Assembly: GCA_020160915.1 (NCBI GenBank) | Contig: JAIUPK010000002.1 | Coordinates: forward strand, 62,001 to 126,000 | DNA from: Actinomycetota bacterium | GTDB lineage: Bacteria > Actinomycetota > Actinomycetes > Actinomycetales > Microbacteriaceae | DNA: 64,000 bases | Direction of reading: 5' to 3' | In this document: piece after piece, positions 18,252 to 26,380 of the stretch | How positions within the stretch are numbered: the first letter of the stretch is position 1 | Layout: each line of letters opens with the position of its first letter | Translations under genes and position numbers: made by a program | The notes under the pieces: model-generated | Told to the model about the DNA's origin: nothing | Database searches by the model: none | What the model saw: only the letters and a program-made list of their open reading frames with translations

Positions 18252-18799
18252 CCGGGAAGCCCCAGGTCGGCCAATCCGATCGCCGCGAAGTAGGGGTAGC
18301 CAGCCTCCTCGATGCGCTCGCGGGCGCCGGTGTTGCGGTCGACGACGACGGCGACGCCGGCGATCTGGGCGCCGACCTTCTTCAGGGCCTCAATGGCGGC
18401 GAGCGGCGAGCCGCCAGTCGTGGAGGTGTCCTCGAGCACGATGACGCGCTTGCCCGCGAGGTCCGGGCCCTCGACCTGACGGCCGCGGCCGTGGTCCTTC
18501 GGCTCCTTGCGCACGACGAATGCGTCGTAGGTGAGTCCGCGCGCAGCTCCCTGGTGCAGCACGGCGGCGGCGATCGGGTCGGCGCCCATGGTGAGCCCGC
18601 CCACGGCGAAGACGTCGGGCACGTCGGCGATGAGGTCGATCATGACCTGGCCGATGAGAGGGGCGACGCGGTGATCGAGGCTGACCTTGCGCAGGTCGAC
18701 GTAGTAGGTCGCCTTCTTGCCGCTGGTGAGCGTGAAGTCACCGTGGAACACCGCTTCTGCCGCGATGAAATCGATGAGCTGCTGCTTGGCGTCGGTCAC
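18248..18799 (-). CDS. pyrE: Orotate phosphoribosyltransferase
   Basis: 183 residues, type I PRTase. Makes OMP from orotate and PRPP in pyrimidine synthesis. The PRPP loop is VIVLEDTSTTGGS (about 122-134), the flexible catalytic loop is RKEPKDHGRGRQVEG with its Lys and His, and the N-terminal FTLTSGKKATYYVDLR binds orotate. GTG 18799 has TAGGCT exactly 6 bases upstream, so the transcript is probably leaderless. The downstream septum-formation gene overlaps by 4 bp. No other pyr gene in the window. Confidence 0.97.
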   Translation of the reverse strand: MTDAKQQLIDFIAAEAVFHGDFTLTSGKKATYYVDLRKVSLDHRVAPLIGQVMIDLIADVPDVFAVGGLTMGADPIAAAVLHQGAARGLTYDAFVVRKEPKDHGRGRQVEGPDLAGKRVIVLEDTSTTGGSPLAAIEALKKVGAQIAGVAVVVDRNTGARERIEEAGYPYFAAIGLADLGLPG

Positions 18800-18805
18800 C
18801 CGACC

Positions 18806-18811
18806 AGCCTA
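18806..18811 (-). promoter_or_regulatory. -10 hexamer of leaderless pyrE
   Basis: TAGGCT on the minus strand, 6 bases before GTG 18799. Confidence 0.6.
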
Positions 18812-18833
18812 GCGACTCGATCCGAGGGCGGAT

Positions 18834-18980
18834 TCAGACGTGAATGGTACCGGCGACCAGCAGCAGGCTGGCCAGCACGACAAGCGCGAGCGAGATGGTG
18901 GTGATGACGACAATGCGTCGCAGGTCACGGCGATCGGCTGCCGCGGCATCCGCGTCAAGAAGCTCGTCATGGTCCACCAC
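18834..18980 (-). CDS. Small single-pass membrane protein (48 residues)
   Basis: Short gene between pyrE and exonuclease III. It starts MVDHDELLDADAAAADRR, an acidic then basic N-terminus, followed by a membrane helix (IVVITTISLALVVLASLL and a few more) and ends TIHV. An in-frame TAG stands 12 bases upstream of GTG 18980 and is part of TAGAGT, which lies exactly 6 bases before the start, the same promoter geometry as its neighbours. Function unknown; the N-in, charge-then-helix layout suggests a small inner-membrane protein. Confidence 0.6.
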   Translation of the reverse strand: MVDHDELLDADAAAADRRDLRRIVVITTISLALVVLASLLLVAGTIHV

Positions 18981-18986
18981 ACTGGC

Positions 18987-18992
18987 ACTCTA
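18987..18992 (-). promoter_or_regulatory. -10 hexamer of the small membrane protein gene
   Basis: TAGAGT on the minus strand, 6 bases before GTG 18980. Confidence 0.5.
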
Positions 18993-19067
18993 GGGCTGAG
19001 GATGTCTCGCTGTCGCGTCCCAGTACGGGGGCGAACCGATCGTGGTTCGAGCGTCGGTTGAAGCTTG

Positions 19068-19073
19068 TAGCGT
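19068..19073 (+). promoter_or_regulatory. -10 hexamer of leaderless xthA
   Basis: TAGCGT, 6 bases, then ATG 19080. Confidence 0.6.
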
Positions 19074-19079
19074 GGAGTC

Positions 19080-19916
19080 ATGCGCGTCGCCACCTGGAAT
19101 GTGAACTCGATCAGAAGCCGGGTCGGCCGGGTCGTCGACTGGGCGATGCGTGAAGACGTCGACGTGCTCGCCATGCAGGAGATCAAGTGCACCGAGGCGC
19201 AGTTCCCGTTCGAGGCGTTCTCCGAGGCGGGCTACGAAGTCGAGCTGCACGGCCTCAGCCAGTGGAACGGTGTGGCCATCGCGAGCCGACTTCCCATGAC
19301 GGATGTCTCGATCGGCTTCCCGTCGGCGCCCGGCTTCGGCAAGCCCCTCGACGATGGCACGCTGCCGCAGGAGGCCCGCGCAATCGGTGCAACCGTGGAG
19401 GGCGTGCGGCTCTGGAGCCTGTACGTGCCCAACGGCCGTGAGCTCGACAACCCGCACTACTCGTACAAGCTCGAGTGGCTCGCCAACCTGGCGACCGAGA
19501 CGCGCGCGTGGCTCACCGCCCAGCCCGACCTTCCCCTCGCGCTCATGGGCGACTTCAACATCGCCCCCTTCGACCACGACGTGTGGGACATCGCCGCCTT
19601 CGCCGGCAAGACCCACGTGAGCCAGCCCGAGCGCGACGCCTTCGCGGCACTCGAGGCCGCTGGCCTCACGGATGCCCTCCGCTCCCGCGGCGTCGAGGGC
19701 TACACCTACTGGGACTACCAGCAGCTGCGCTTCCCCCGCAACGAGGGCATGCGCATCGACTTCATCCTCGGCTCGCGAGCGTTCGATGCCCTGGTGACGG
19801 ATGCCCGCATCATCCGCGAAGAGCGCAAGGGCGACGCCCCCAGCGACCACGTGCCCGTGGTGGTCGACCTCGCGCTCGACGTCGAAGACGACGACGATCG
19901 GCCGATGTTCCTCTAG
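19080..19916 (+). CDS. xthA: Exodeoxyribonuclease III (AP endonuclease)
   Basis: 278 residues of the exonuclease-endonuclease-phosphatase fold. RVATWNVNSIRSR (Asn metal ligand), LAMQEIKC (Glu34-type metal ligand), SLYVPNGRE (catalytic Tyr region), LMGDFNIAP (Asp and Asn), RIDFILGSRAF and the final SDHVPVVVDL (Asp-His pair) are all present. Cuts DNA 5' to abasic sites in base excision repair and degrades 3' ends. Alone on the plus strand and convergent with the AEC permease across a long palindrome that may terminate both. Confidence 0.95.
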   Translation: MRVATWNVNSIRSRVGRVVDWAMREDVDVLAMQEIKCTEAQFPFEAFSEAGYEVELHGLSQWNGVAIASRLPMTDVSIGFPSAPGFGKPLDDGTLPQEARAIGATVEGVRLWSLYVPNGRELDNPHYSYKLEWLANLATETRAWLTAQPDLPLALMGDFNIAPFDHDVWDIAAFAGKTHVSQPERDAFAALEAAGLTDALRSRGVEGYTYWDYQQLRFPRNEGMRIDFILGSRAFDALVTDARIIREERKGDAPSDHVPVVVDLALDVEDDDDRPMFL

Positions 19917-19966
19917 CGCTGCCGCCCGCGCGCGGCGCCCTGCTTCACGGCCCCCCGCGTTCGCCG

Positions 19967-20035
19967 TTCAGGAGATCTGCGCGACTCGCCGTGCCGCGGC
20001 ATCCCGCTGGCGGCGTGTCGTGCAGGTCTCCTGAA
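19967..20035. repeat. 69-bp palindromic element between convergent genes
   Basis: TTCAGGAGATCTGC (19967-19980) pairs with GCAGGTCTCCTGAA (20022-20035) with one mismatch, and the stem continues inward with CGACTCGCCG against CGGCGTGTCG, again one mismatch. The roughly 19-base top contains TGCCGCGGCA. It lies between the ends of xthA and the AEC permease. A bidirectional terminator or a mobile palindrome are the two readings. Confidence 0.65.
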
Positions 20036-20080
20036 GCGCGAGCCTAGGACGGCCCGGGTGCCCTGCCGCCCGCGCGCCGC

Positions 20081-21010
20081 TCACCCCGGAGGGGCAAGCA
20101 GCGCCGCGATCACCAGTAGCACCGGCAGCGAGAGCGCCGTCGTGATGAGCACGACGTCGCGGGCGAGGATCACGCCGCGGTCGTAGCGCTGGGCGTAGTT
20201 GAAGACGTTCTGGGCGGCGGGCAGGGCGGCGAGCACCACCACCGCGAACAGGCGGTGCCCGCTGAGGCCGAACACGAAGCTGCCGACCAACCACGCCACG
20301 AGCGGCATGAGGGTGAGCTTGAGGGTGCTGGCGAGAATGACTTCGCGGCGGGATGATCCGGGTGCCAGCGGGCGGGTGCCGTGCAGCGACATCCCGAAGC
20401 TGATGAGCACGACGGGAACCGCGGCCGCACCGATCAGGTGGAAGGGCTCCATGACGGCGTCGGGCAGCCGCACCTGGAAGATCGAGAGCAGCACGCCCAG
20501 CAGCGACCCGAGGATGATCGGGTTGGTCACCGGCCCGAGCAGGATGCGCCGGATCGAGGCGTGGCCGCGTGCCTGCACGTCGAGGATCGTGAGCGCGATG
20601 GGCGCGAAGAGCAGCAGTTGCAGGAGGATCACCGGGGCGGAGGTCGCGGCATCCCCCAGCACGTAGACGGCGACCGGGATGCCGATGTTGTTGGCATTGA
20701 CGTAACCGGACCCGAGCGCGCCAACGACGGTCTCCGAGACGGGGCGCTTCCAGAGGGCCCGCGCGACCACGACGAATACGCCCGCCGAGACGACCGCCGC
20801 GATGAGCGAGACGAACAGCAGCGACGAGAACAGCGCGTGCACGTCGGCGTCGGCCAGCGTGGTGAACAGCAGGCAGGGTGCGAGCACGTAGAAGGCGAGG
20901 CGGCCCAGCACGAACCCACCGCGCTCGCCGAGCACACCCGACCGGCCGACGATGTAGCCGACGAGGATGACCGCGGCGATGATCGCGAACCCCACGAGCA
21001 CACCCAGCAT
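20081..21010 (-). CDS. AEC-family transporter (auxin efflux carrier fold)
   Basis: 309 residues with ten predicted membrane helices in two five-helix halves. The N-terminal half has GYVNANNIGIPV, typical of the AEC/membrane transport family PF03547, where the polar motif in a broken helix forms the substrate site; the C-terminal half has an NVFNYAQRY-like crossing. Family members export or import small organic acids such as malate. Substrate unknown. ATG 21010 has CAGACT 6 bases upstream. Confidence 0.9.
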   Translation of the reverse strand: MLGVLVGFAIIAAVILVGYIVGRSGVLGERGGFVLGRLAFYVLAPCLLFTTLADADVHALFSSLLFVSLIAAVVSAGVFVVVARALWKRPVSETVVGALGSGYVNANNIGIPVAVYVLGDAATSAPVILLQLLLFAPIALTILDVQARGHASIRRILLGPVTNPIILGSLLGVLLSIFQVRLPDAVMEPFHLIGAAAVPVVLISFGMSLHGTRPLAPGSSRREVILASTLKLTLMPLVAWLVGSFVFGLSGHRLFAVVVLAALPAAQNVFNYAQRYDRGVILARDVVLITTALSLPVLLVIAALLAPPG

Positions 21011-21016
21011 GCGTCA

Positions 21017-21022
21017 AGTCTG
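21017..21022 (-). promoter_or_regulatory. -10 hexamer of leaderless AEC transporter gene
   Basis: CAGACT on the minus strand, 6 bases before ATG 21010. The same hexamer is used by the ltaE-like gene and idi. Confidence 0.5.
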
Positions 21023-21061
21023 GGGCATCACGCGGGATGCAGCGTCGAGACCGCCTTTCAC

Positions 21062-21133
21062 GCACGTTTTACTCGTCGATCGCAACCAAACGCCACGACC
21101 GTGCGAATACGCTGGAAAAGATGCACGTTTACT
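21062..21133 (+). repeat. Direct repeat upstream of DUF6421 gene
   Basis: GCACGTTTTACT (21062-21073) and GCACGTTTACT (21123-21133), 61 bp apart and differing by one T, bracket the promoter region of the gene at 21157. They could be regulator half-sites or chance. Confidence 0.3.
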
Positions 21134-21156
21134 GAATGCCGGATCGGAGGTGAACC

Positions 21157-22548
21157 ATGTCCCGAGTCACTGTTACCCCCACACGCGACGCGATCATAGG
21201 AGAGCCCGAGGTCGTCGAGGACATCGTCAGCCTCCCCGCCTGGCGTCGCCTCAAGTCCGCCGTCAGCTCGCTGCGCACGCACCAGGTCAAGGACGGCAGC
21301 ATCCCCGACGCGACGATGCACGGCGACTGCCGGGCCCTGATCGCGACGATCCGCGCCGACATCCGCGACCTGTCCGGGCACTTCCCGCACGATGCCGAGT
21401 ACCTCACCGCGCTCGACGCCGACTTCGCGCGCTGGGCCGAGGGCGGGTTCGGCGAGCTCGACTTCCTCGACTCGCTCGTCGCCTTCCAGCCGCAGCGCGA
21501 CCGCGTCGACGGGATGCGCCACCTGGTCGTCTTCCCGATGTACACCCAGAACGGCTCCAGTGACCGTCGCGTCGAGGCGGTGCTCATCGAGGTGATCTGG
21601 CCCGAGTTCATCGCCGACCTCGAGGCGGGCGAGTACTCGAACGCGCTGTTCGTGCCGATCCGGTTCCTGGACTTCACCGAGGGCTACGACACCAACTCGG
21701 CCGTGCTGTTCCCCGAGACGGTCGCGATGCGCGAGATTCCACACTTCACGTGGGGTGCGATCTTCGCCGACCGCGAGGCCGCACGGTTCCGTCGGGTGGT
21801 GCGCGCGGCATCCGAGATCACGAAGCTCGACCTGCCCGAGGATGCCGCGGCATTGCTCGACGACCAGGCGCTCACGGAGGAGACCTTCGTGATGTGGGAC
21901 CTCATCCACGACCGCACCCACATGCGCGGTGACCTGCCGTTCGACCCGTTCATGATCAAGCAGCGGATGCCTTACTTCCTGTACTCGCTGGAGGAGCTGC
22001 GGTGCGACCTCACGGCGTTCCGTGAGGCGGTGAGGCTGGAGCGCGCGCCCGAGACCGACGAGAACACCCGGTCGCACGCCAAGCTCGTGCAGTACGCCGT
22101 GATCTTCGACCGCATCTTCCGGTTCGCGATCACCGGCTCGCGCGTGCGCAACTACGACGGGCTCGGCGGCCAGCTGCTATTCGCCTGGCTGCACCAGCAC
22201 CGCGTGCTGCACTGGACCGACACCCAGCTCACGATCGATTGGGCCGAGGTGCCCGATGTCGTGGTGGAGCTGTCCGACGCGATCAACGACCTGTACTGGA
22301 AGTCGATCGACCGCCCCAAGATCGCCCACTGGCTCGCCGCCTACGACCTCGTTGCGGGCACGCTCACGCCGCATCCAGCATCGAAGTGGGCGGTGCGCGA
22401 CCTCGCGCTCGAGGGGCTGCCGCGCGAACTCACCGACGCGGTCATGGATGACGAGTTCCCGCTGTCGATGTTCTACGAGGCGCTCTCGAAGAAGATGACC
22501 GACGTGATCGAGTCGACGTCGGGGATCACTGGAGCGCTGGTTGAGTAG
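21157..22548 (+). CDS. DUF6421 family protein
   Basis: 463 residues, soluble. I recognise the DUF6421 type from actinobacteria, which has no known function. Visible features: an HMRGD context in LIHDRTHMRGDLPFDPF (about residue 250) with closely spaced histidines, then LEELRCDL, which together look like a possible metal site but are not a canonical HExxH. ATG 21157 has a strong GGAGG Shine-Dalgarno at 21146-21150, so it has a leader, in contrast to its neighbours. The stop TAG (22546-22548) belongs to repeat copy 4. An SDR gene follows across the repeats. Confidence 0.75.
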   Translation: MSRVTVTPTRDAIIGEPEVVEDIVSLPAWRRLKSAVSSLRTHQVKDGSIPDATMHGDCRALIATIRADIRDLSGHFPHDAEYLTALDADFARWAEGGFGELDFLDSLVAFQPQRDRVDGMRHLVVFPMYTQNGSSDRRVEAVLIEVIWPEFIADLEAGEYSNALFVPIRFLDFTEGYDTNSAVLFPETVAMREIPHFTWGAIFADREAARFRRVVRAASEITKLDLPEDAAALLDDQALTEETFVMWDLIHDRTHMRGDLPFDPFMIKQRMPYFLYSLEELRCDLTAFREAVRLERAPETDENTRSHAKLVQYAVIFDRIFRFAITGSRVRNYDGLGGQLLFAWLHQHRVLHWTDTQLTIDWAEVPDVVVELSDAINDLYWKSIDRPKIAHWLAAYDLVAGTLTPHPASKWAVRDLALEGLPRELTDAVMDDEFPLSMFYEALSKKMTDVIESTSGITGALVE

Positions 22549-22613
22549 CGGCGCGGCCGCGTATCGAAACCAGCCCGACGAGGGTTTCGATACGGCCTCC
22601 GGCCTACTCAACC
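22539..22613. repeat. Hairpin repeats, family A, copies 4 and 5, inverted pair
   Basis: Copy 4 (22539-22571, plus orientation, inner GCGGC-GCG-GCCGC) and copy 5 (22583-22613, minus orientation, inner GGCC-TCC-GGCC) face each other over 11 bp. The pair could fold as two hairpins or one long one. Copy 4 donates the DUF6421 stop; copy 5 ends 5 bp before the next start codon. Confidence 0.85.
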
Positions 22614-22618
22614 GACTC

Positions 22619-23224
22619 GTGCTCGTGGCCGGCGCCTCCAACGACTCCGGCCGCGCCGTCGCCACCCGGTTGACGGATGCCGGTGCCCGCGTGCTGGCCG
22701 TCGGCTCCGACCTGCGCCGCCTCGCCGAGACCCCCGCCGTATCCCGCTACGAGTGCGACCTCGCAAGCCCCCGCGGCGTGGACAGTCTCGCGTCCCGCAT
22801 CCACGCGGAGCACGGGCCGATCGATGGTGTCGTGCATCTCGTGGGCGGCTGGCGCGCGGGCCGCGCCGACGACGACTGGGCGTGGCTCGAGTCGCGGGTG
22901 GTCGAGACGTTCCGCAACACGAGCCGGGCCTTCTTCGAGGACCTCAAGGCCTCGCCCGCAGGGCGGCTCGTGATGGTGTCGTCGACCTCCGTGGAGGCGC
23001 CGACCTGGTCCAACGCGAACTATGTCGCGGCGAAGTCCGCAGCGGAGGCGTGGGCGCGCAGTGCTGCATCGGGGTTCGCTAAGGAGGGCACCGCGGCATC
23101 CGTGATTCTGGCAGTGGCCTCGCTGGGACATGACGGCACGCCCGTCGGTGTGCTCGCCGACCGCATCGTCACTCTCTGGGACGAGCCAGCGGCCGAGCTC
23201 AATGGAGCGCGCATCACGCCCTAG
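22619..23224 (+). CDS. SDR-family oxidoreductase
   Basis: 201 residues from GTG 22619. The glycine motif is LVAGASNDSGRAVA at the very N-terminus and the dinucleotide-binding DL sits at about 42-43. The usual NNAG is replaced by HLVGGW; the active site is S-ST then YVAAKSAAEAW (YxxxK). Sequences with HLVGGW resemble SDRs found beside DUF6421 genes, consistent with the neighbour. A TTG at 22541 would start translation inside a repeat and is unlikely. Substrate unknown. Confidence 0.82.
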   Translation: MLVAGASNDSGRAVATRLTDAGARVLAVGSDLRRLAETPAVSRYECDLASPRGVDSLASRIHAEHGPIDGVVHLVGGWRAGRADDDWAWLESRVVETFRNTSRAFFEDLKASPAGRLVMVSSTSVEAPTWSNANYVAAKSAAEAWARSAASGFAKEGTAASVILAVASLGHDGTPVGVLADRIVTLWDEPAAELNGARITP

Positions 23225-23225
23225 C

Positions 23226-23747
23226 TCAGTGGATGAGCGCCTTCATGACCATGATGGCCACCCCGAGCAGGGCAGTGACAATCGCCCCCACGGCGCGAGC
23301 CCACGGCTTCGTCGTCATGCGGGCAACGGCGAGGTAACCGATGACGCCGAGGAGCGCGGCGTCGATCCAGAGGGCCGCCCAGACGGCCGTGTCATCCTCG
23401 ATCACTCCGGCGGCGCCGAGAAGGATGATGAGCAACGGGATCAGCGCCCCGAGCAGCAGCCCGCTCGAGTGACGCACCGCGTAGAGCAGCAGTGCACCGA
23501 ACGACTTGTCGCCGTCGATGGTCATTCCGAGGTTGGACACCACGCCCGCGAAGACGTGCGCGATCCAGAACACGATGACCGTGCCGAGCACCTTGAGGAA
23601 GGTGTCCCACGAGGTGTCCGAGTGCTGGCCGGTGACGATGATCAGCGCCGAGACGAGAATCACCCCGTACACGGCGGACTCGGACAGCACAGTCCGGATG
23701 CGCGAGGCGAGCCCCACGTCAACCGTCGCCTGATCACTGGCAGCGAT
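23226..23747 (-). CDS. Four-helix membrane protein of unknown function
   Basis: About 173 residues with four to five membrane spans (VYGVILVSALIIV, FLKVLGTVIVFWIAHVFAG, SGLLLGALIPLLIILL, LLGVIGYLAVAR and a C-terminal helix). No family recognised. The start is unclear: GTG codons at 23777 and 23774 lack a ribosome site, whereas an ATC codon at 23747 is preceded by GGAGG at the ideal 6-base spacing, so a rare ATC start is possible. It abuts the SDR gene convergently with 1 bp between stops. Confidence 0.68.
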   Translation of the reverse strand: MAASDQATVDVGLASRIRTVLSESAVYGVILVSALIIVTGQHSDTSWDTFLKVLGTVIVFWIAHVFAGVVSNLGMTIDGDKSFGALLLYAVRHSSGLLLGALIPLLIILLGAAGVIEDDTAVWAALWIDAALLGVIGYLAVARMTTKPWARAVGAIVTALLGVAIMVMKALIH

Positions 23748-23792
23748 GGTGTCCCTCCGATCTGGATCCCCCACCACATATCTTGCACCTGT

Positions 23793-23798
23793 CAGACT
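23793..23798 (+). promoter_or_regulatory. -10 hexamer of leaderless threonine aldolase-like gene
   Basis: CAGACT, 6 bases, then GTG 23805. Confidence 0.5.
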
Positions 23799-23804
23799 GG
23801 TGCT

Positions 23805-24890
23805 GTGACGCAACTCCACGATCCCCAGCTGCGCGGGTTTGCCAGCGACAATTACGCCGGTGTTCACCCTGAGGTGCTCGCGGCGATCGCCGAGGCCAAC
23901 GGCGGCCACCAGATCGCCTACGGCGAGGACGTGTACACCGCCCGGCTTCAAGAGGTCATGCGCGAGCACTTCGGCGAGACTGCCGAGGCGTTCCCCGTGT
24001 TCAATGGCACTGGCGCCAACGTCACTGCCCTGACCAGCGTGCTGCCCCGCTGGGGCGCAGTCGTGTCGACCTCGACCGCACACATCCACACCGACGAGGG
24101 TGGAGCGCCCGAGCGCATCAGCGGGCTCAAGCTACTTCCCGTACCCACCCCCGACGGCAAGCTCACCCCCGACCTCATCGGCGAGGAGGCGTGGGGCTGG
24201 GGTGACGAGCACCGCGCGCAACCCCTCGCCGTGAGCATCACGCAGACCACCGAGCTCGGCACGCTGTACAGCGTCGACGAGGTGCGGGCCATCGCCGACT
24301 ACGCCCACGAGCGCGGCATGGTGCTGCACATGGATGGTGCGCGCATCTCCAACGCGGCTGCTGCCCTGGGCGTCGGCTTCCGGGAGTTCACCACGGATGC
24401 CGGGGTCGACATCCTGAGCTTCGGTGGCACCAAGAACGGTTTGCTGTACGGCGAGGCGGTCGTGGTGCTGAACCCGTCCGTCTCCGACGGACTGAAGTAC
24501 CTGCGCAAGCTCAACATGCAGCTCGCGTCGAAGATGCGCTTCGTCTCAGCACAGCTGATCGCGCTGCTCTCCGACGGACTGTGGCTGCGCAGCGCCTCCC
24601 ACGCGAACGCGATGGCCGCCCGACTGCGGTCGGGGCTTGAGCAAGAGATCTCGACGGGCGCGATCTCCGGAGTGAACTTCACGCAGGAGACCCGGGCCAA
24701 CGCGGTGTTCGTGACCCTGCCTCCCGGCGTGGCAGATAGGCTGCGCGAGAGCTTCCGGTTCTACGACTGGAACCCGGCCACCGGCGAAGTGCGCTGGATG
24801 ACGGCGTTCGACACGACCGAGCACGACATCGACGCGTTCCTCGCGGCCCTGAGAACCGAACTGGCACCGAGAACGGAGCTATCAGCATGA
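23805..24890 (+). CDS. ltaE: Threonine aldolase-like PLP enzyme
   Basis: 361 residues, fold type I PLP enzyme of the beta-eliminating lyase family that splits L-threonine or allo-threonine to glycine and acetaldehyde. FASDNYAGVHPEV at the N-terminus, GTGANVTAL, AHIHTDEGGAPE, HMDGARISNAA (Asp and Arg for the cofactor) and SFGGTKNG with the PLP lysine (about 212) are all visible. The SFGGTKNG form is that of low-specificity aldolases. Overlaps the next gene by 4 bp (ATGA). Confidence 0.92.
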   Translation: MTQLHDPQLRGFASDNYAGVHPEVLAAIAEANGGHQIAYGEDVYTARLQEVMREHFGETAEAFPVFNGTGANVTALTSVLPRWGAVVSTSTAHIHTDEGGAPERISGLKLLPVPTPDGKLTPDLIGEEAWGWGDEHRAQPLAVSITQTTELGTLYSVDEVRAIADYAHERGMVLHMDGARISNAAAALGVGFREFTTDAGVDILSFGGTKNGLLYGEAVVVLNPSVSDGLKYLRKLNMQLASKMRFVSAQLIALLSDGLWLRSASHANAMAARLRSGLEQEISTGAISGVNFTQETRANAVFVTLPPGVADRLRESFRFYDWNPATGEVRWMTAFDTTEHDIDAFLAALRTELAPRTELSA

Positions 24891-25258
24891 GCAACGAAGG
24901 CTTTGTCGAGTACACCCCGGAGGGTCGTCCCCCGCGCAGCTGGGACTTCTTCCTCACGATCTTCCTGCTGCTGCTTCTGCTGATCCTCACCGGCGTCTTC
25001 GTGATCGTCGGCTTCGGACTGAGCGTCTCGGCCTTGGGCTGCGCGGATTCGTCGTCGTGCAATTACCTCGTGATCAGCGTGGGCACCCTCGTCGTGATGA
25101 TCGGCACGCCGGTAGTTGCTCTCGCCGGAATCATCGTGTCGGTCGTCTGGATCGCGCGACGCAAACGCTCGTGGCTCGTCGCCCTCATCGCCTGCCTGCT
25201 GTCGGTCGGCGTGTTCTTCCTCGGCACCACCCTGGTGCGCCTGGCAGTTCCCGCCTAA
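24887..25258 (+). CDS. Small membrane protein, unknown function
   Basis: 123 residues: a polar N-terminus FVEYTPEGRPPRSWDF, then three to four hydrophobic helices (about 22-46, 57-86 and 95-118) and a CADSSSC loop with two cysteines between helices one and two. Translationally coupled to the threonine aldolase-like gene through ATGA. The stop interlocks with that of the opposite alcohol dehydrogenase gene. No domain recognised. Confidence 0.78.
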   Translation: MSNEGFVEYTPEGRPPRSWDFFLTIFLLLLLLILTGVFVIVGFGLSVSALGCADSSSCNYLVISVGTLVVMIGTPVVALAGIIVSVVWIARRKRSWLVALIACLLSVGVFFLGTTLVRLAVPA

Positions 25259-26304
25259 GGGCGCAAGAGCACCTTGATCGCGCGACGCTCGTCCATGGCC
25301 GCGTAGGCCTCCGCGACCTCGGCCATGGGCAGCTCGAGGTCGAAGACGCGACCCGGGTTGAGCCGGCCGTCGAGCACCTCGGGCAGCAACTCGTCGATGT
25401 AGTTGCGCACCGGCGCGACGCCGCCGTTGGCGCCGACGTTGGTGCCGAACATCAGGCCGATCGGCAGCTCGGCGCCGCCATTGGGAACGCCCACGTAACC
25501 GACCATCCCGCCAGGACGTGCCGACCGCAACGCCTGGTCCATCGACTCCTGCGTGCCGACACACTCGAGCACGCAGTCGGGGCCGATTCCGTCGAACAGC
25601 TCCTTGATGCGGGCGATGCCCTCCGCGCCGCGCTCCTCGACGATGTCGGTCGCGCCGAACTCCCGGGCGACGGCCTGCCTGTCTGCGTGCCGCGACATGG
25701 CCACGATCCGGGATGCCCCGAGCCGCTTCGCGGCGAGCACAGCGCAGAGCCCGACCGCACCGTCGCCCACCACCACAACGGTGGAGCCGCGCGTCACGCC
25801 AGCGGACACTGCGGCGTGGTGGCCGGTGCCCATCACGTCCGCGAGCGTGAGCAGGCTCGGCACGAGGTGCTCGGCCGGTGCTCCGGGGGTCGCCACGAGT
25901 GATCCGTCGGCGTGGGGCACACGCACCCGCTCGCCCTGCGCGCCGTCCGCGAATCCGCCGAGGCGGTCATCCGAACCCCACCAGCCGCCGTGCAGGCAGG
26001 AGGTGCTGACGCCGTTGAGACAGTTGATGCAGGTCATGTCGCAGTCGTAGAACGGCGCGATCACGAAGTCGCCGACCGAGATGGTGAGCACGTCGGGGCC
26101 GATCGCCTCGACGATTCCCACGAACTCGTGGCCGATGCGCTTGGGGCGAGGGGTCGGGGTGATGCCACGGTACGGCCACAGGTCGGAGCCGCACACGCAC
26201 GCGGCGACAACCCGCACGATCGCGTCGCCGCCGGTGCTCAGAGTCGGGTCAGCGACCTCCTCGAAGCGGATGTCTCGTTCCCCGTGAATCACCGTCGCGC
26301 GCAT
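25255..26304 (-). CDS. Zinc-dependent alcohol dehydrogenase (MDR family)
   Basis: 349 residues. Catalytic zinc ligands in ACVCGSDLWPYRG (Cys near 37) and GHEFVG (His-Glu near 61-62); structural zinc cysteines in CDMTCINCLNGVSTSC (about 92-107); NAD(P) loop VVVVGDGAVGLCA near 170-182. It oxidises alcohols or reduces aldehydes; the exact substrate is open. ATG 26304 has TAGGCT 6 bases upstream. It is the last high-GC gene before the restriction island begins. Confidence 0.94.
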   Translation of the reverse strand: MRATVIHGERDIRFEEVADPTLSTGGDAIVRVVAACVCGSDLWPYRGITPTPRPKRIGHEFVGIVEAIGPDVLTISVGDFVIAPFYDCDMTCINCLNGVSTSCLHGGWWGSDDRLGGFADGAQGERVRVPHADGSLVATPGAPAEHLVPSLLTLADVMGTGHHAAVSAGVTRGSTVVVVGDGAVGLCAVLAAKRLGASRIVAMSRHADRQAVAREFGATDIVEERGAEGIARIKELFDGIGPDCVLECVGTQESMDQALRSARPGGMVGYVGVPNGGAELPIGLMFGTNVGANGGVAPVRNYIDELLPEVLDGRLNPGRVFDLELPMAEVAEAYAAMDERRAIKVLLRP

Positions 26305-26310
26305 GCTCCC

Positions 26311-26316
26311 AGCCTA
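26311..26316 (-). promoter_or_regulatory. -10 hexamer of leaderless alcohol dehydrogenase gene
   Basis: TAGGCT on the minus strand, 6 bases before ATG 26304. It also marks the left limit of the low-GC island. Confidence 0.6.
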
Positions 26317-26380
26317 CGCGCGCGCCTCAGCCGGCCTGCTCAAGGTCAACTGGAGGTCGGCCAATGTTACTTCGAACCGA

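Noticed and set aside
22541-22618. TTG start of the SDR gene inside repeat copy 4
   Set aside because: It would translate two hairpin repeats ahead of the nucleotide-binding motif; GTG 22619 starts directly at the Rossmann fold.
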